DNA of 57,103 nucleotides from Anaerolineae bacterium. Its GTDB lineage: Bacteria > Chloroflexota > Anaerolineae > Aggregatilineales > Phototrophicaceae. Location of the stretch: assembly GCA_022824365.1 (NCBI GenBank), contig JAJEAA010000031.1:1-57103 (forward strand), given 5' to 3'. The translations under genes were made by a program, and so were the position numbers. This document shows, one piece after another, positions 1 to 8,826 of this stretch. The notes under the pieces are model-generated. The model did not search any database. It was not told the origin of the DNA and saw only the letters and a program-made list of their open reading frames with translations. Numbering within the stretch: the first letter of the stretch is position 1; each line of letters begins with the position of its first letter.

Positions 1-1128
1 CCGCGTCAGATAGCGCTGCACCATAGCGATGGTGAAGACGATGACGAAGAGGATGACAGAAATGGCTGCGCCTTCCGCCATATCCTGCTTGCCATAGCCG
101 CGCTGCACCGCCTGATAGACCACGGATTGCGTCGTATCCAGGGGACCGCCGCGCGTCATCACATCAACTTGAATGAACAAACCCATGGCTTGAATCGTGA
201 TGACAATCAGCACCAGCACGGCCGTATTGCGCAAGCCGGGCCAGGTAACATAGCGAAACTTCTGCCAGGCGCCGGCGCCGTCCAGCCCGGCCGCCTCGTA
301 AAGGCTCACGGGAATCGTCTGCAGGCCGGCCAGCCAAATGACCATGTGGAAGCCGACCGCTTGCCAAGCCGACATGGCGATCATGGCCGGCATAGCGGTA
401 TAGGGATTGCCCAGCCAATCGACCGGTTGAAAATTGCCGAAGGTGATCATGCCCAAGATGGTGTTGAGCAGACCGTTATTGCCGTCGTAGATGAAGCGCC
501 AGAGCAGCGCAACGACCACCATCGAGACGACCACGGGCGCGAAGTAGATTGATCGGAAGACGTTGATGAACGGCAGCGCTTGATTGAGCAGAAGCGCCAG
601 CAGAAGCGCCAAGCCACCCTGCAAGGGCGCGATGACAGCGGCGAAGATCAGCGTGTTGATCAAGGCGCGCAAGAAGACGACATCCGCAGCCAGAATCACC
701 GTGCGGTTGTCGCCCGCTTGCCAGGAGGTGAATTCGCGCAGACCATCCAATTCCGGATAATCCGGGTTGTTGCGCGTGAAGTTGCGCAAGCGCGGGTAGC
801 TCAAGCTCCCGTCGTCATCATAAACGAAAGCGCCGTTTTCGTCCCGCTCCGGCTCCAGCGTGAAGGGGCGGATGGTCAGCAGGCGCTCGAAGTTGCGCAG
901 GCCGACCCATTCGGCCGGGTTGGGGGAGATGAGCCGTTGGTTGGTAAATGAAATGACAAAAGCCATCAAGAAGGGGATGACCAGAAAGACGGTCAAGATC
1001 AGCAACGCCGGGAATGCCATCAGCCAACCCATGACGGCGTCGTTGCGCTGATAGAGCGGCGCGTCTTTTGGCAGGAGCAGGCGCACCCAGAGCGGCGCGT
1101 TTCTGCGGGCAGTTGCTGCTGAAATCAT
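1..1128 (-). CDS. Sugar ABC transporter permease, MalF/UgpA type (C-terminus cut by window edge)
   Basis: Inner-membrane permease of a carbohydrate ABC importer. The frame is open from the ATG at 1128 (AGGA about 8 nt upstream) to base 1: 376 codons visible, no stop. The first membrane helix is at about residues 33-60. A polar insertion of about 60 residues (about 75-135) then lies between the first two helices, recalling the long periplasmic loop of MalF. The EAA loop that contacts the ATPase is clear at about residue 278 (EAAGLDGAGAWQKF). It lies downstream of a family-1 solute-binding protein and a GH32 gene on the same strand, so it probably imports sucrose or fructo-oligosaccharides; the substrate is inferred from context. 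A MalG-type partner is expected beyond the left edge. Confidence 0.9.
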   Translation of the reverse strand, partial: MISAATARRNAPLWVRLLLPKDAPLYQRNDAVMGWLMAFPALLILTVFLVIPFLMAFVISFTNQRLISPNPAEWVGLRNFERLLTIRPFTLEPERDENGAFVYDDDGSLSYPRLRNFTRNNPDYPELDGLREFTSWQAGDNRTVILAADVVFLRALINTLIFAAVIAPLQGGLALLLALLLNQALPFINVFRSIYFAPVVVSMVVVALLWRFIYDGNNGLLNTILGMITFGNFQPVDWLGNPYTAMPAMIAMSAWQAVGFHMVIWLAGLQTIPVSLYEAAGLDGAGAWQKFRYVTWPGLRNTAVLVLIVITIQAMGLFIQVDVMTRGGPLDTTQSVVYQAVQRGYGKQDMAEGAAISVILFVIVFTIAMVQRYLTR

Positions 1129-1240
1129 AAGTCTATCCTAAATCACTATCTGGAGACGGTAGCGGTCTGCGGAGAAAGCTGCGAAGTAACAATACTAGTT
1201 GGGGAGAGCGAGCGCTTGTCTCGCCGAATATGGTCAGAGG

Positions 1241-1267
1241 CGCGGGCGACCCGGAGAGCCGCCCGCG
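1241..1267. repeat. GC-rich stem-loop between SBP and permease genes
   Basis: CGCGGGCG (1241-1248) pairs with CGCCCGCG (1260-1267) across an 11-nt loop. No T-run follows in the direction of the surrounding genes (minus), so it is probably not a terminator. An mRNA-stabilising or attenuating hairpin between a binding-protein gene and its permease is plausible. Its core resembles the GGGCGACC...CGCCC repeat family found elsewhere in this window. Confidence 0.5.
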
Positions 1268-1290
1268 TTTTTGGAATCGGTACGACTCGA

Positions 1291-2559
1291 TTACATATCG
1301 AAGCCGTAGCCCATGTTGTCCTCGATGTCTTGGTCGATTTCGTCCACAGCCGCGTCGAGCGTGTCTTGAACATCAGCGCCGTTGGCGATATCCGCCAGCG
1401 CCTTCTCGAAGATCAGCGCCATGGTGGCGTAGCCGGGCGTCACCGGGCGGACCAAAGCCTGCTGATTGCTCAACTCGAAGAATGCTTCCATCTCGCCGCC
1501 TGGGCTGTAGTAGCGTGACCGTGTCGCAGAACCTGACGTCGACGGGATCAAGCCGATGTTATCGCTAAAGGCAGCTAGATATACGTCCTTAATGGCGAAC
1601 TCAATGAAAGCGCTTGCGCCTTCTGGATGTTCGCTGCTCGAGGAAATACCAAACTGCCAGGAAGCGGCGCCGATAGTCGAACCGTTGCCGAAGTCGGGCG
1701 CGGGCAGGAAGAGCAGATCATCGCCGTGCGCCTCAAGCGCGGCCAAGCCATCCCAGTTGCCATTCCATTGCAGGGCATAACGGCCGTCGATGAAGCCGGT
1801 CGAACGATCGGCGCCATCCTGAGAGGTGCCGGGCGCCAGCCCCCGCTCAAACAGGCTTTGCCACCAGTTGCCGAAGGCGACGGCTTCTTCGCCATTCAAG
1901 GCGCCTTCCGCGGTCAGGTAGGTGGAACGGTCGATTATGTCGCCGCCGAAGCTCTGCAAGAAGGGCGAGAAGGCGTAGGGATACCATTCGCCGGTCCAAG
2001 CCATGCCCAGATCCAAGGCATATTCGAATTCGCCTGTAGCTTGCAGGGTTTCCAAAGCGGCATCAAATTCTTCGCCGGACCAAGGTTCGTCTAGGGTGGG
2101 GATTCGGATGTCATTCGCTTCCAGAACCGACTGGCGCGCAAACAGCGCAACCGCGGCGTCCCACAGGCCGACTGAATAAACCTCGCCGTTCCATGTGCCA
2201 ATGGCGCCGGGCAGGAAATCATCCAACGCGCCTTCCGGTAGTTCGAGCGGCGTCATATAGCCAGCCCAAGCCCAACCGGGCATGACGGGACCATCGACAT
2301 CAATGAGGTCCGGCAGGTCGTCAGCCAGCGCCGCCGCCACGATCGACGAGTTGTAAGATTCCTGCGGAAATTCTTCCACGACCACTACGTAATCTGATTG
2401 GGATTCATTGAAGTCAGAGATGAGCCCGTTCAGGACTCTGCGTTCGGTTTCATTGCCAGCGCCGTGATACCACAGGCTGAGCTCGGTTTGCGCGGACGCG
2501 AGCCCGCTAAATGTGATCAACATGATCACGAGAATTGAGATGGATAGTGCTTTTTTCAT
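1291..2559 (-). CDS. Extracellular sugar-binding protein, family 1 (MalE-like)
   Basis: Secreted or lipid-anchored solute receptor of an ABC sugar importer, 422 residues, the usual size for family 1. The N-terminus is a Sec signal peptide (KK, hydrophobic stretch, ASA/Q cleavage site near residue 23). The mature part opens with LSLWYHGAG and continues with the ETERRVLNGLISDFNES segment typical of this fold. AGAGG lies just upstream of the ATG at 2559. It sits between GH32 and the permease on one strand, so it most likely binds the sugar GH32 hydrolyses or its oligomeric precursor. Specificity cannot be read from the sequence. Confidence 0.92.
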   Translation of the reverse strand: MKKALSISILVIMLITFSGLASAQTELSLWYHGAGNETERRVLNGLISDFNESQSDYVVVVEEFPQESYNSSIVAAALADDLPDLIDVDGPVMPGWAWAGYMTPLELPEGALDDFLPGAIGTWNGEVYSVGLWDAAVALFARQSVLEANDIRIPTLDEPWSGEEFDAALETLQATGEFEYALDLGMAWTGEWYPYAFSPFLQSFGGDIIDRSTYLTAEGALNGEEAVAFGNWWQSLFERGLAPGTSQDGADRSTGFIDGRYALQWNGNWDGLAALEAHGDDLLFLPAPDFGNGSTIGAASWQFGISSSSEHPEGASAFIEFAIKDVYLAAFSDNIGLIPSTSGSATRSRYYSPGGEMEAFFELSNQQALVRPVTPGYATMALIFEKALADIANGADVQDTLDAAVDEIDQDIEDNMGYGFDM

Positions 2560-2670
2560 TTTTCCCTCTTCGTTTGAACTAGGTGCTGCCGAAAACTTGC
2601 AAGACGATCAACACAATCCCTGGCGCGCCTCCTTCACTCGCTTGACTCTTGCTTCTCCAAACTGGCAGAC

Positions 2671-4068
2671 TTACCAGATTGTTGACAACTCCCATACATC
2701 CAGCTTCAGCACTGACGAAGGCGCAATCGCGCGCAGGCAGGCGCCCTCTATGCCAGCGGGATAGAAGCGGCTGGTGACGCGCGTCCGCCCGTTGGCGATG
2801 ATCTCCGCCACCGAGCCATCAATCAGCACCCGCAACTGCAGCGATTCGCCGCCGTCGAGCGTGTGGACGATGCCATGCGTATCGCTATCGATTTCCGGGT
2901 CGTCCCGCTCATAGCGCCTTTGAACTTGCAGCGTCTGCGTATTCTCGTCATAAATGACTGCCAGCTTGCCTCCGCCGCACTCAAGTTCAATGCCGCATTG
3001 CGCCGCCGCCGTCGCATCAAACACCGCTTCTATATCCAGGGACAAGTCGTCGATCGCCACAACAGTATCGCCCAGATCACTCGCGGCGAAGTGGCGACGC
3101 CGTCTGCGCAGCGTCTCGAATTCCGGCACGGGAGCGCTAATCAGCCGGTTCTCAGCGTCAAGGCTCAAGACGCGCGGAATGGCTTGTACGCCGGTCCAGC
3201 CGGCCTGAAGCTGCAAGTCCTTGCCCCGCCCTTCTCGTATCCAAGAGTAGATCAGCCGGCGCCCGGCATCGTCCTCATGGCACAGGCTGGCGTAGCTGTA
3301 GCCGGCGTCATACACGCCTTCGTATTCTGGAATGAAGCGCTCGTTTTCGAAGCGGCCGACAAAGTACAAGGTCGTCGACGGAGCGTGGTCCAATTGGGAT
3401 GAAACGATCAATACCCACTTTTCGCCTAAGGGAAAGAAGTTAGGGCACTCAAAGTTACGCCCGTTGCGCGCCTTGTCCCCGACGTAGAGCGGATGCAGAT
3501 ATTGCCAACCCCGCAAGTCGCGCGAACGGTAGAGCAAGACAGCGCCGCCGACGCCGACGATATGCGAGGCGAGTACCATGTACCAGCAGTCATCGCCGCG
3601 CCAGACGAAGGGATCGCGGAAGTCGCGCGTTTGGCCCAATTCGGCCGGCGCATCGCCGATAACAGGATTGCCGCCGAACTTCTCCCAGGTCATGAGATCG
3701 GGGCTGCCCGCGGCGAGGCATTGCACCTGCACATCGTAGGTCTCGTTGACGCCGGTATAGATGGCGACCGGCGTCCCGTTATCGTTCACCAGGCAGCCGG
3801 AGAATACGCCGCCACGATCGGGCGAATTGGGCGTTGGCGCGATGGCGACCGGCAGTTCCCGCCAATGCACCAGGTCGTCACTGACCGCGTGGCCCCAGTG
3901 CATGTTGGCGTGGTAGGCGCCGTCGGGATTGTATTGGAAGAAAAGATGATAGCGCCCATCCCAGTGGATCACGCCATTGGGGTCGTTCATCCAGTTGGCG
4001 GCGGGCAGAAAGTGATAACGGGGACGATGGATATCTTCTTTGAAAGCGGTCTTGGCTGTCGTAAGCAT
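2671..4068 (-). CDS. Glycoside hydrolase family 32 (sucrose/fructan hydrolase)
   Basis: Hydrolyses beta-fructosides such as sucrose or fructo-oligosaccharides. From the ATG at 4068 the protein has 465 residues. The three GH32 signatures are present and properly spaced: WMNDPNG with nucleophile Asp29, FRDP with transition-state stabiliser Asp152, and ECP with acid/base Glu207. A C-terminal beta-sandwich follows from about residue 330. No signal peptide is seen, so it should act in the cytoplasm on imported sugar. A TTG at 4089 would add seven residues; I prefer the ATG. It is first in an operon with the binding protein and permease, and its promoter carries a LacI-type dyad. Sucrose hydrolase versus exo-levanase/inulinase cannot be separated here. 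Confidence 0.95.
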   Translation of the reverse strand: MLTTAKTAFKEDIHRPRYHFLPAANWMNDPNGVIHWDGRYHLFFQYNPDGAYHANMHWGHAVSDDLVHWRELPVAIAPTPNSPDRGGVFSGCLVNDNGTPVAIYTGVNETYDVQVQCLAAGSPDLMTWEKFGGNPVIGDAPAELGQTRDFRDPFVWRGDDCWYMVLASHIVGVGGAVLLYRSRDLRGWQYLHPLYVGDKARNGRNFECPNFFPLGEKWVLIVSSQLDHAPSTTLYFVGRFENERFIPEYEGVYDAGYSYASLCHEDDAGRRLIYSWIREGRGKDLQLQAGWTGVQAIPRVLSLDAENRLISAPVPEFETLRRRRRHFAASDLGDTVVAIDDLSLDIEAVFDATAAAQCGIELECGGGKLAVIYDENTQTLQVQRRYERDDPEIDSDTHGIVHTLDGGESLQLRVLIDGSVAEIIANGRTRVTSRFYPAGIEGACLRAIAPSSVLKLDVWELSTIW

Positions 4069-4100
4069 AAAATCCGATTCCAAGATCAATTCATTCGCTG

Positions 4101-4130
4101 TTTATGGTAACGTTGCCAGATTCTTGCCAA
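4101..4130 (-). promoter_or_regulatory. Candidate promoter of the GH32 operon
   Basis: On the minus strand, a TTGGCA -35 (4130-4125) and a CATAAA -10 (4106-4101) are separated by 18 bp. The operator-like dyad at 4105-4118 lies in the spacer and overlaps the -10, so a bound LacI protein would block polymerase. Read by eye only. Confidence 0.45.
4105..4118. promoter_or_regulatory. LacI-family operator, proximal to GH32 promoter
   Basis: TGGTAACGTTGCCA is a near-perfect 14-bp palindrome with one mismatched pair, centred on the CG typical of LacI/PurR operators. It sits 37 bp upstream of the GH32 start. Confidence 0.7.
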
Positions 4131-4170
4131 AAAAGTTGCGCAGCCATATATTGTATTGGAATACTTTATA

Positions 4171-4184
4171 TGGTATCGTTACCA
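4171..4184. promoter_or_regulatory. LacI-family operator, proximal to regulator gene
   Basis: TGGTATCGTTACCA is a second palindrome with the same TGGTA..CGTT.CCA core, centred 66 bp from the first. Paired sites in a divergent region suggest both transcription units are controlled by the LacI protein encoded at 4284. The spacing would permit a repression loop; that is inference. Confidence 0.7.
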
Positions 4185-4283
4185 TAATATGAGTTTAGCT
4201 GATATTGGCAATAAATGCAAGGGGCAATATTTCCGGGACAAGCTCAATGGGCGGAGACGGACGCGGAAGAAAGACACAGGCTG

Positions 4284-5303
4284 ATGGACGCTAAAGTCAC
4301 TATAAAGGAAATCGCGAGATATGCCGGCGTCGGCACGACAACGGTTTCGCGCGTGCTCAACAACCATCCTTACGTCAGCGACGAGAAGCGACGCCGTGTC
4401 GAGCAGGCGATAGCGGCGCTGCATTACCGCCCGTCGCAGACTGCGCGGCACCTGCGAGGCGGCTCGTCCGGTCTCTTGGGATTCTTGACCGATGATGTGG
4501 CGACCACGCCCTACGCGGTCGATATCATTCGCGGCGCCCAAGATGTGGCCTGGGCGCATCACATGGTGCTGCTGGTGGCGGACACGGGCGGCAATTCGCG
4601 TTTTGCCGAGGCGGCGGTGGATGTCTTCCGCGAGCGCGCCGTGGAAGGGATCGTCTACGCGGCGATGTATCATCGCCCGGTGCGGTTGCCGGCGGGCTTG
4701 GACGGCCTGCCCACCGTATTGGCGAATTGCTTCCTCGAAGATCGGTCGGCGCCATCGGTGGTGCCGGATGAGGTTTACGGCGGCTATCACGCGACCAAAG
4801 CCGCGCTCGACGCGGGGCATCGGCGCATCGGATTCATCAATCTCTGGGAAGAGACTGAGGGGGTCACGCCGCCCTTCCCGGCCATATACGGTCGGTTGCG
4901 CGGTTATCAGCAAGCGCTGGAAGACCACGGTCAGGCCTACGAGGACGCGCTGGTCCGCTTCTCCAACCAGACGCCGCGGGAGAATTACCGTCATACGCGA
5001 GAGTTGATGGCGCTGCCGGCGCCGCCGACCGCCATCTTCTGCGGCAACGACAAGGTCGCGATGAACTGCTTCAGCGCCTTGGCTGAGTTGGGCTTAGACG
5101 TGCCGGGAGATGTCGCCGTGATCGGCTATGACAATATCGCCCACATCGCCGAAGGTTTGCTGCCGCAGTTGACGACCATGCAACTGCCGCATTACGAGAT
5201 GGGCAAGTGGGCAGTGCAGTATCTGATTGAGAATCAGGGGCGGACGATGGAACCGGTGCAGATGGCGCTGCCTTGCCCGCTGGTGGCGCGGGAGTCGGTG
5301 TGA
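4284..5303 (+). CDS. LacI-family transcriptional regulator of the fructan/sucrose locus
   Basis: DNA-binding repressor of 339 residues. The N-terminal helix-turn-helix is classic (VTIKEIARYAGVGTTTVSRV, hinge helix ending in ARHLRGG near residue 60). It is followed by a periplasmic-binding-protein-like sugar sensor with FCGNDKVAMNCFSAL and the AVIGYDNI motif near the C-terminus. The ATG at 4284 puts the helix-turn-helix right at the N-terminus as in the family; an upstream start at 4215 would add 23 atypical residues. Divergent from GH32 and flanked by two matching dyads. The effector is probably a fructoside or its breakdown product, inferred from context. Confidence 0.93.
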   Translation: MDAKVTIKEIARYAGVGTTTVSRVLNNHPYVSDEKRRRVEQAIAALHYRPSQTARHLRGGSSGLLGFLTDDVATTPYAVDIIRGAQDVAWAHHMVLLVADTGGNSRFAEAAVDVFRERAVEGIVYAAMYHRPVRLPAGLDGLPTVLANCFLEDRSAPSVVPDEVYGGYHATKAALDAGHRRIGFINLWEETEGVTPPFPAIYGRLRGYQQALEDHGQAYEDALVRFSNQTPRENYRHTRELMALPAPPTAIFCGNDKVAMNCFSALAELGLDVPGDVAVIGYDNIAHIAEGLLPQLTTMQLPHYEMGKWAVQYLIENQGRTMEPVQMALPCPLVARESV

Positions 5304-5322
5304 GGCCTCAGCGCGCGCCGCC

Positions 5323-6588
5323 CTACGTCCTCTCGACAATCTCGCGCGCCAACTTCAACAACTCCTCCCGCCGCGCCGCATCGACATCGCGGGCATCAAA
5401 GTAGCGCTCGAGCAGCTCCATCGGCGTCATGCCCTCGGGACTCTCGCTGAGACGCGTCCGCGCGCGCCGGTCAACATCCAGGCGCAAGCCGGCAATGTGG
5501 AAGACGCCCGCTCGCTTCAACTCGTCGACGATGAGCTTTTCGATGAGCCGGGTCTCGCTTTCCGGCGTCAGGCGGATCGCCAGCCGGACGACCGCTCCCG
5601 CCAGGTCCTGAGCTTTCGCCGCCGCCAGAACATCAGCCGTTGGATTGTCGCTATCGCGGCAGTCGATGCTCAACGTCAGCAGCTTGCGCGCCGCCGCCTC
5701 GATAAAACGCCAGCTCGTCGCGCCCCGCGCCAGCACCACCCAGCAGAAGCCCTTGACATCGCCCTCCTCGCCGAAGTCGATGCGCTCGAGGCTGCCGCTG
5801 TACACGACCGGCGGGAGATCTTCGCGGTCGGCTGTCAGGTTCTGATGCCGGTGGATATGCCCAAGCGCGACATAATCCCAGCCGCCATGCGCCAGCGCGT
5901 CCAGTTCGATGGTCACATCCCGGCCCAGCATGACGCTCCGCTCGCTGCCCCAGATAGCGCCGCTCACGCTGAAATGCCCGCAGAGCAAGCGCGCTGTATT
6001 GTCGGCCGCCTGCCGCTCGGCTTGAACGCTTAAGTCAAGCAGCCGCTCATGCAGGACGCGCCGAAGCTCGGCGTCTTGTTCGGCGATGGTCAAGCCGCGG
6101 GTCGCGACATCGGCCAGCAAGCGCGCGCGCAGCGGATATGGCGCCGCGCCGACGAGGACATCGCCCCGCTTGGTCGAGACTTTGAGCAGGGAGAAATCAC
6201 GCGCCACCAGCACATTGGGCACCACGAGCGTGTCGTAGATGTCGATGGTGGAGGCTTTGGCGGCGTTCGCCGGCAGATCGTGATTGCCCACCAGCAGAAT
6301 TGTCGGCGCCAATTGCGCGAGCGCTTGAACGCGGCCGGCGAATTCGCGCTGGTAGGTCTGATTGGGGCTGCGGCTGCGGAAGGCGTCGCCGGCAAAGATG
6401 ACCAGGTCGACATCGCCATCGCGGGCGAAAGCGATCATGTCGTCCATCCGCGCCAGGAAGTCACGGACACGGCTGCTCACCCCGCTTTCCGGATCGGTCT
6501 TGCCATAATTCTCCATGCCGATATGGACATCGGCGAAGTGCAAGACGCGGATCGGTTCGCGCTCACTCGCGGGCGCGGTGGTCTTCAT
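5323..6588 (-). CDS. sbcD: SbcD/Mre11-like DNA repair exonuclease
   Basis: Calcineurin-type phosphoesterase of the SbcD/Mre11 nuclease family, 421 residues. Metal-ligand motifs appear in order: FADVHIG (about residue 18), FAGDAF, VGNHDLP with the catalytic histidine, LCGHFSVSG, and ALGHIHRHQ. A C-terminal capping region follows. SbcD normally works with the SMC-like ATPase SbcC to trim DNA ends and hairpins, but no sbcC lies next to it. The 5' end overlaps the preceding 129-residue unknown gene by 26 bp, so the two are probably co-translated. No strong Shine-Dalgarno precedes 6588, which fits coupling. A non-SbcC role is possible. Confidence 0.82.
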   Translation of the reverse strand: MKTTAPASEREPIRVLHFADVHIGMENYGKTDPESGVSSRVRDFLARMDDMIAFARDGDVDLVIFAGDAFRSRSPNQTYQREFAGRVQALAQLAPTILLVGNHDLPANAAKASTIDIYDTLVVPNVLVARDFSLLKVSTKRGDVLVGAAPYPLRARLLADVATRGLTIAEQDAELRRVLHERLLDLSVQAERQAADNTARLLCGHFSVSGAIWGSERSVMLGRDVTIELDALAHGGWDYVALGHIHRHQNLTADREDLPPVVYSGSLERIDFGEEGDVKGFCWVVLARGATSWRFIEAAARKLLTLSIDCRDSDNPTADVLAAAKAQDLAGAVVRLAIRLTPESETRLIEKLIVDELKRAGVFHIAGLRLDVDRRARTRLSESPEGMTPMELLERYFDARDVDAARREELLKLAREIVERT

Positions 6589-6952
6589 CGCCGGTGCCGA
6601 CAGGCTCGTTGGTGGTGGTCACGCTGGTCCATTGGGGATAATCGCCGCGCAAATGTCCGAAGATGGGTTTCTCGTTGCGCAGGATATCGACGAAGGCGTG
6701 GATGTCGCTGATCAGCATGAAGATGGCGCCGCGCCGATTGGCGATATCCACTTGCGGATCGGGCACATCGCTATCCGGCGACAAGAAATAGACATCCAGC
6801 CGATAGTCCTCGTTGTCGTCGGCGCCGACGCCGTTGCAGCGAACCAAGCCCCGGATGCGGGCGGTAACGCCGCCAAAATCGCGTTCCTCCAACTGGCGCC
6901 AGATGACCATATAGTTCTTGATTTCAAACACAGCCACGCGCTGATCCGTCAT
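6563..6952 (-). CDS. Hypothetical protein, 129 residues, coupled to sbcD
   Basis: I do not recognise the family. The ATG at 6952 has a good Shine-Dalgarno (GGGGAG, 6-nt spacing). It is a soluble alpha/beta-looking protein without signal peptide or membrane segments, beginning with a strand-like AVFEIKNYMVIW and ending in an acidic, probably disordered tail (TGDEDHRARE). The stop lies 26 bp inside sbcD on the same strand, implying an operon and possibly a partner of the nuclease. No catalytic motif is visible. Confidence 0.72.
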   Translation of the reverse strand: MTDQRVAVFEIKNYMVIWRQLEERDFGGVTARIRGLVRCNGVGADDNEDYRLDVYFLSPDSDVPDPQVDIANRRGAIFMLISDIHAFVDILRNEKPIFGHLRGDYPQWTSVTTTNEPVGTGDEDHRARE

Positions 6953-7341
6953 CTTTATCTCCCCTCTCGCCAGGACATCCGGGCAGCTTGACCGCGCCCC
7001 AAGCGTCCCTCATTCTAACGGTATGTACGTTGCCGTACACATGGCGAATCTTTGTATCAGGCTTAACCAAGGCGTTACCAACTTCTCATAATCATTTTAT
7101 TGAATCCAGGCAACAGAGCCCTTAGACTGATAAGTAGAATATTATCTTAGACCTCTCCATTATTAACGGTTTGCGGTTCGCATACACAGTATAAGGCATG
7201 CGCGCTATGCGGTATCTAGTTGTCTTTGTGTTGAGTCCGCTCTTTTTTGTCGCGCCCGCCTTCGCCTGCACTACGACGCCATCGGCGGTCTCGTCGAAGC
7301 GCATCTTGTCAGTCTCCACATGCCGCACTAGAATCGCTGCG
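6953..7341. other. Divergent intergenic region with one perfect dyad
   Basis: AT-richer spacer between the minus-strand 129-residue gene and the plus-strand glycosyltransferase. The notable element is a perfect inverted repeat TGTACG-TTGC-CGTACA at 7024-7039, a possible regulator site. The last about 145 bp (7198-7341) are open in the glycosyltransferase frame but are better explained as non-coding or as debris. No RNA gene was recognised. Confidence 0.4.
7024..7039. promoter_or_regulatory. Perfect inverted repeat, candidate operator
   Basis: TGTACG TTGC CGTACA: two 6-bp arms around a 4-bp spacer in the divergent region upstream of both the 129-residue gene and the GT2 gene. No assigned regulator. 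Confidence 0.3.
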
Positions 7342-8826
7342 ATGATGACACTAATGCTTGCGCTCTATGCCCTCTGCGCCCTATCGCTCGGCCTGTATAC
7401 GGCGGGACAAGCCGTCCTGCTCTGGCAATATTGGCGGACGCGCCGGGCAAAGCCATACGCCCCGCCCCTGGCTGATTTGCCGACGGTCGCGGTTCAGCTT
7501 CCGCTATACAACGAGGCTCATGTCGCCGTCCGCCTGATCGAGGCATCGGCCGCGCTCGATTACCCGCGCGATAAATTGCTGATTCAGGTCCTGGATGATT
7601 CCACCGATTCGACGGCGCGGCTGGTCGCGCGCAAGCTGGCGCAACTGGAAGCAGCCGGCTATCAAGTACAGCATCTGCGCCGGAAGGAGCGCCTCGGCTT
7701 CAAAGCTGGCGCGCTGGCGGCGGGGGTCGGACAATGCGACAGCGAGGTCATCGCCATCTTTGACGCCGATTTTGTGCCGAAGCCGGACTTCCTGCGGCGG
7801 ACCTTGCCGCATCTTTTGGCGCAGCCCGATATCGGCATCGTGCAAAGCCGCTGGGGCCACCTCAATGCGGATGAAAACAGCCTGACGCGCGCCCAGGAAT
7901 TGTCGATCGATACGCATTTCGTCATCGAGCAGACAGCGCGGAACCGCAGCGGCTGGCTCATTCCTTTTAATGGCACGGGCGGCGTCTGGCGGCGCAGTTG
8001 CATTGAAGCGGCCGGCGGCTGGTCGGCCGATACGCTGACGGAAGACCTGGACCTGAGTTACCGCGCGCAGATGCTGGGCTGGCGCTCGGTGTTCCTGCCG
8101 GAGGTGGAAGCGCCGGGCGAGATACCGCCGCAGTTGGCTGCCTACAAACTGCAGCAGGCGCGCTGGGCGACCGGCAATACGCAGTGCTTGCTCAAGCTGG
8201 CGCCGCGGCTCGTCGCTGCCCGGCTCAGCCCGGCGCAGAAGATCATGGCGATTCAGCATCTCTGCCAGTATTTGCCGCAGCCGCTGATGTTGCTGATGCT
8301 GCTGCTGACGCCGCCGCTGCTGGAGGCGCGCGCTTTGGCGGACCTGCCTCTAGCGCCCCTGGGTCTTTTGGGCTTGGCGGCGCCCCTGATGTACATCGCC
8401 AGTCAGATGCGCCTGCATCGCAATCGCGGAGCGCTATCCAGATTGACCGCCTTCCCCGCCCTGCTTTTCATCGGCACGGGCATGTCGCTGAACAACAGCC
8501 TGGCGGTCTTGACGGCGCTGCTGGGGAGCAAACGCGGCTTCCGGCGCACGCCGAAATTCCAAGGCGACTGGCGGCGCAGCCACTACGCGCTGCCCACCGA
8601 TATTACCGTCTGGCTGGAGTTGGCTTTGATGCTCTACGCTTTGTGGGCGGCCTGGCTGGCTTGGGATTTGCAGCGCGAGCTCTTCGCCTACCTGCTGATC
8701 TACGCGCTGTCCTTTGCGTCGGTCGCCGGCTGGAGCCTGCGGGAGAGCTTGACTCTGCAGCTACGGCCTAGCCTTGCCATCAACGACATCAAGGACACCA
8801 TTAGTAATCCGCTTGGTCGGCAATAG
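7342..8826 (+). CDS. Processive glycosyltransferase family 2 (cellulose/mannan synthase-like)
   Basis: Membrane enzyme that polymerises a beta-glycan from a nucleotide sugar. From the ATG at 7342 it has 494 residues: helix 1 (about 3-28), a cytoplasmic GT-A domain, then four or five C-terminal helices (about 305-475). All processive GT2 motifs are present: QLPLYNE (52-58), QVLDDSTD (82-89), KAGA (121-124), DAD metal site (141-143), TED general base (Asp235) and QQARW (271-275). The PilZ domain of BcsA is absent, so it resembles CslA/glucomannan-synthase-like bacterial enzymes. An in-frame ATG at 7198 would add a signal-peptide-like stretch; I consider 7342 or 7345 more likely. The last about 20 codons look replaced: a homologous tail lies at 9541-9651. 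Confidence 0.92.
   Translation: MMTLMLALYALCALSLGLYTAGQAVLLWQYWRTRRAKPYAPPLADLPTVAVQLPLYNEAHVAVRLIEASAALDYPRDKLLIQVLDDSTDSTARLVARKLAQLEAAGYQVQHLRRKERLGFKAGALAAGVGQCDSEVIAIFDADFVPKPDFLRRTLPHLLAQPDIGIVQSRWGHLNADENSLTRAQELSIDTHFVIEQTARNRSGWLIPFNGTGGVWRRSCIEAAGGWSADTLTEDLDLSYRAQMLGWRSVFLPEVEAPGEIPPQLAAYKLQQARWATGNTQCLLKLAPRLVAARLSPAQKIMAIQHLCQYLPQPLMLLMLLLTPPLLEARALADLPLAPLGLLGLAAPLMYIASQMRLHRNRGALSRLTAFPALLFIGTGMSLNNSLAVLTALLGSKRGFRRTPKFQGDWRRSHYALPTDITVWLELALMLYALWAAWLAWDLQRELFAYLLIYALSFASVAGWSLRESLTLQLRPSLAINDIKDTISNPLGRQ

Noticed and set aside
7260..7331. Short plus-strand reading ending HLVSLHMPH with a TAG at 7329
   Set aside because: It has protein-like wording and could be a gene remnant, but it is too short to assign and has no partner in the window.
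7198..7341. Upstream start for the GT2 giving a signal-peptide-like N-terminus
   Set aside because: The extra 48 residues look like spacer sequence, no ribosome site fits the 7198 ATG (AAGG is 1 nt away), and the family starts with the helix at 7342.
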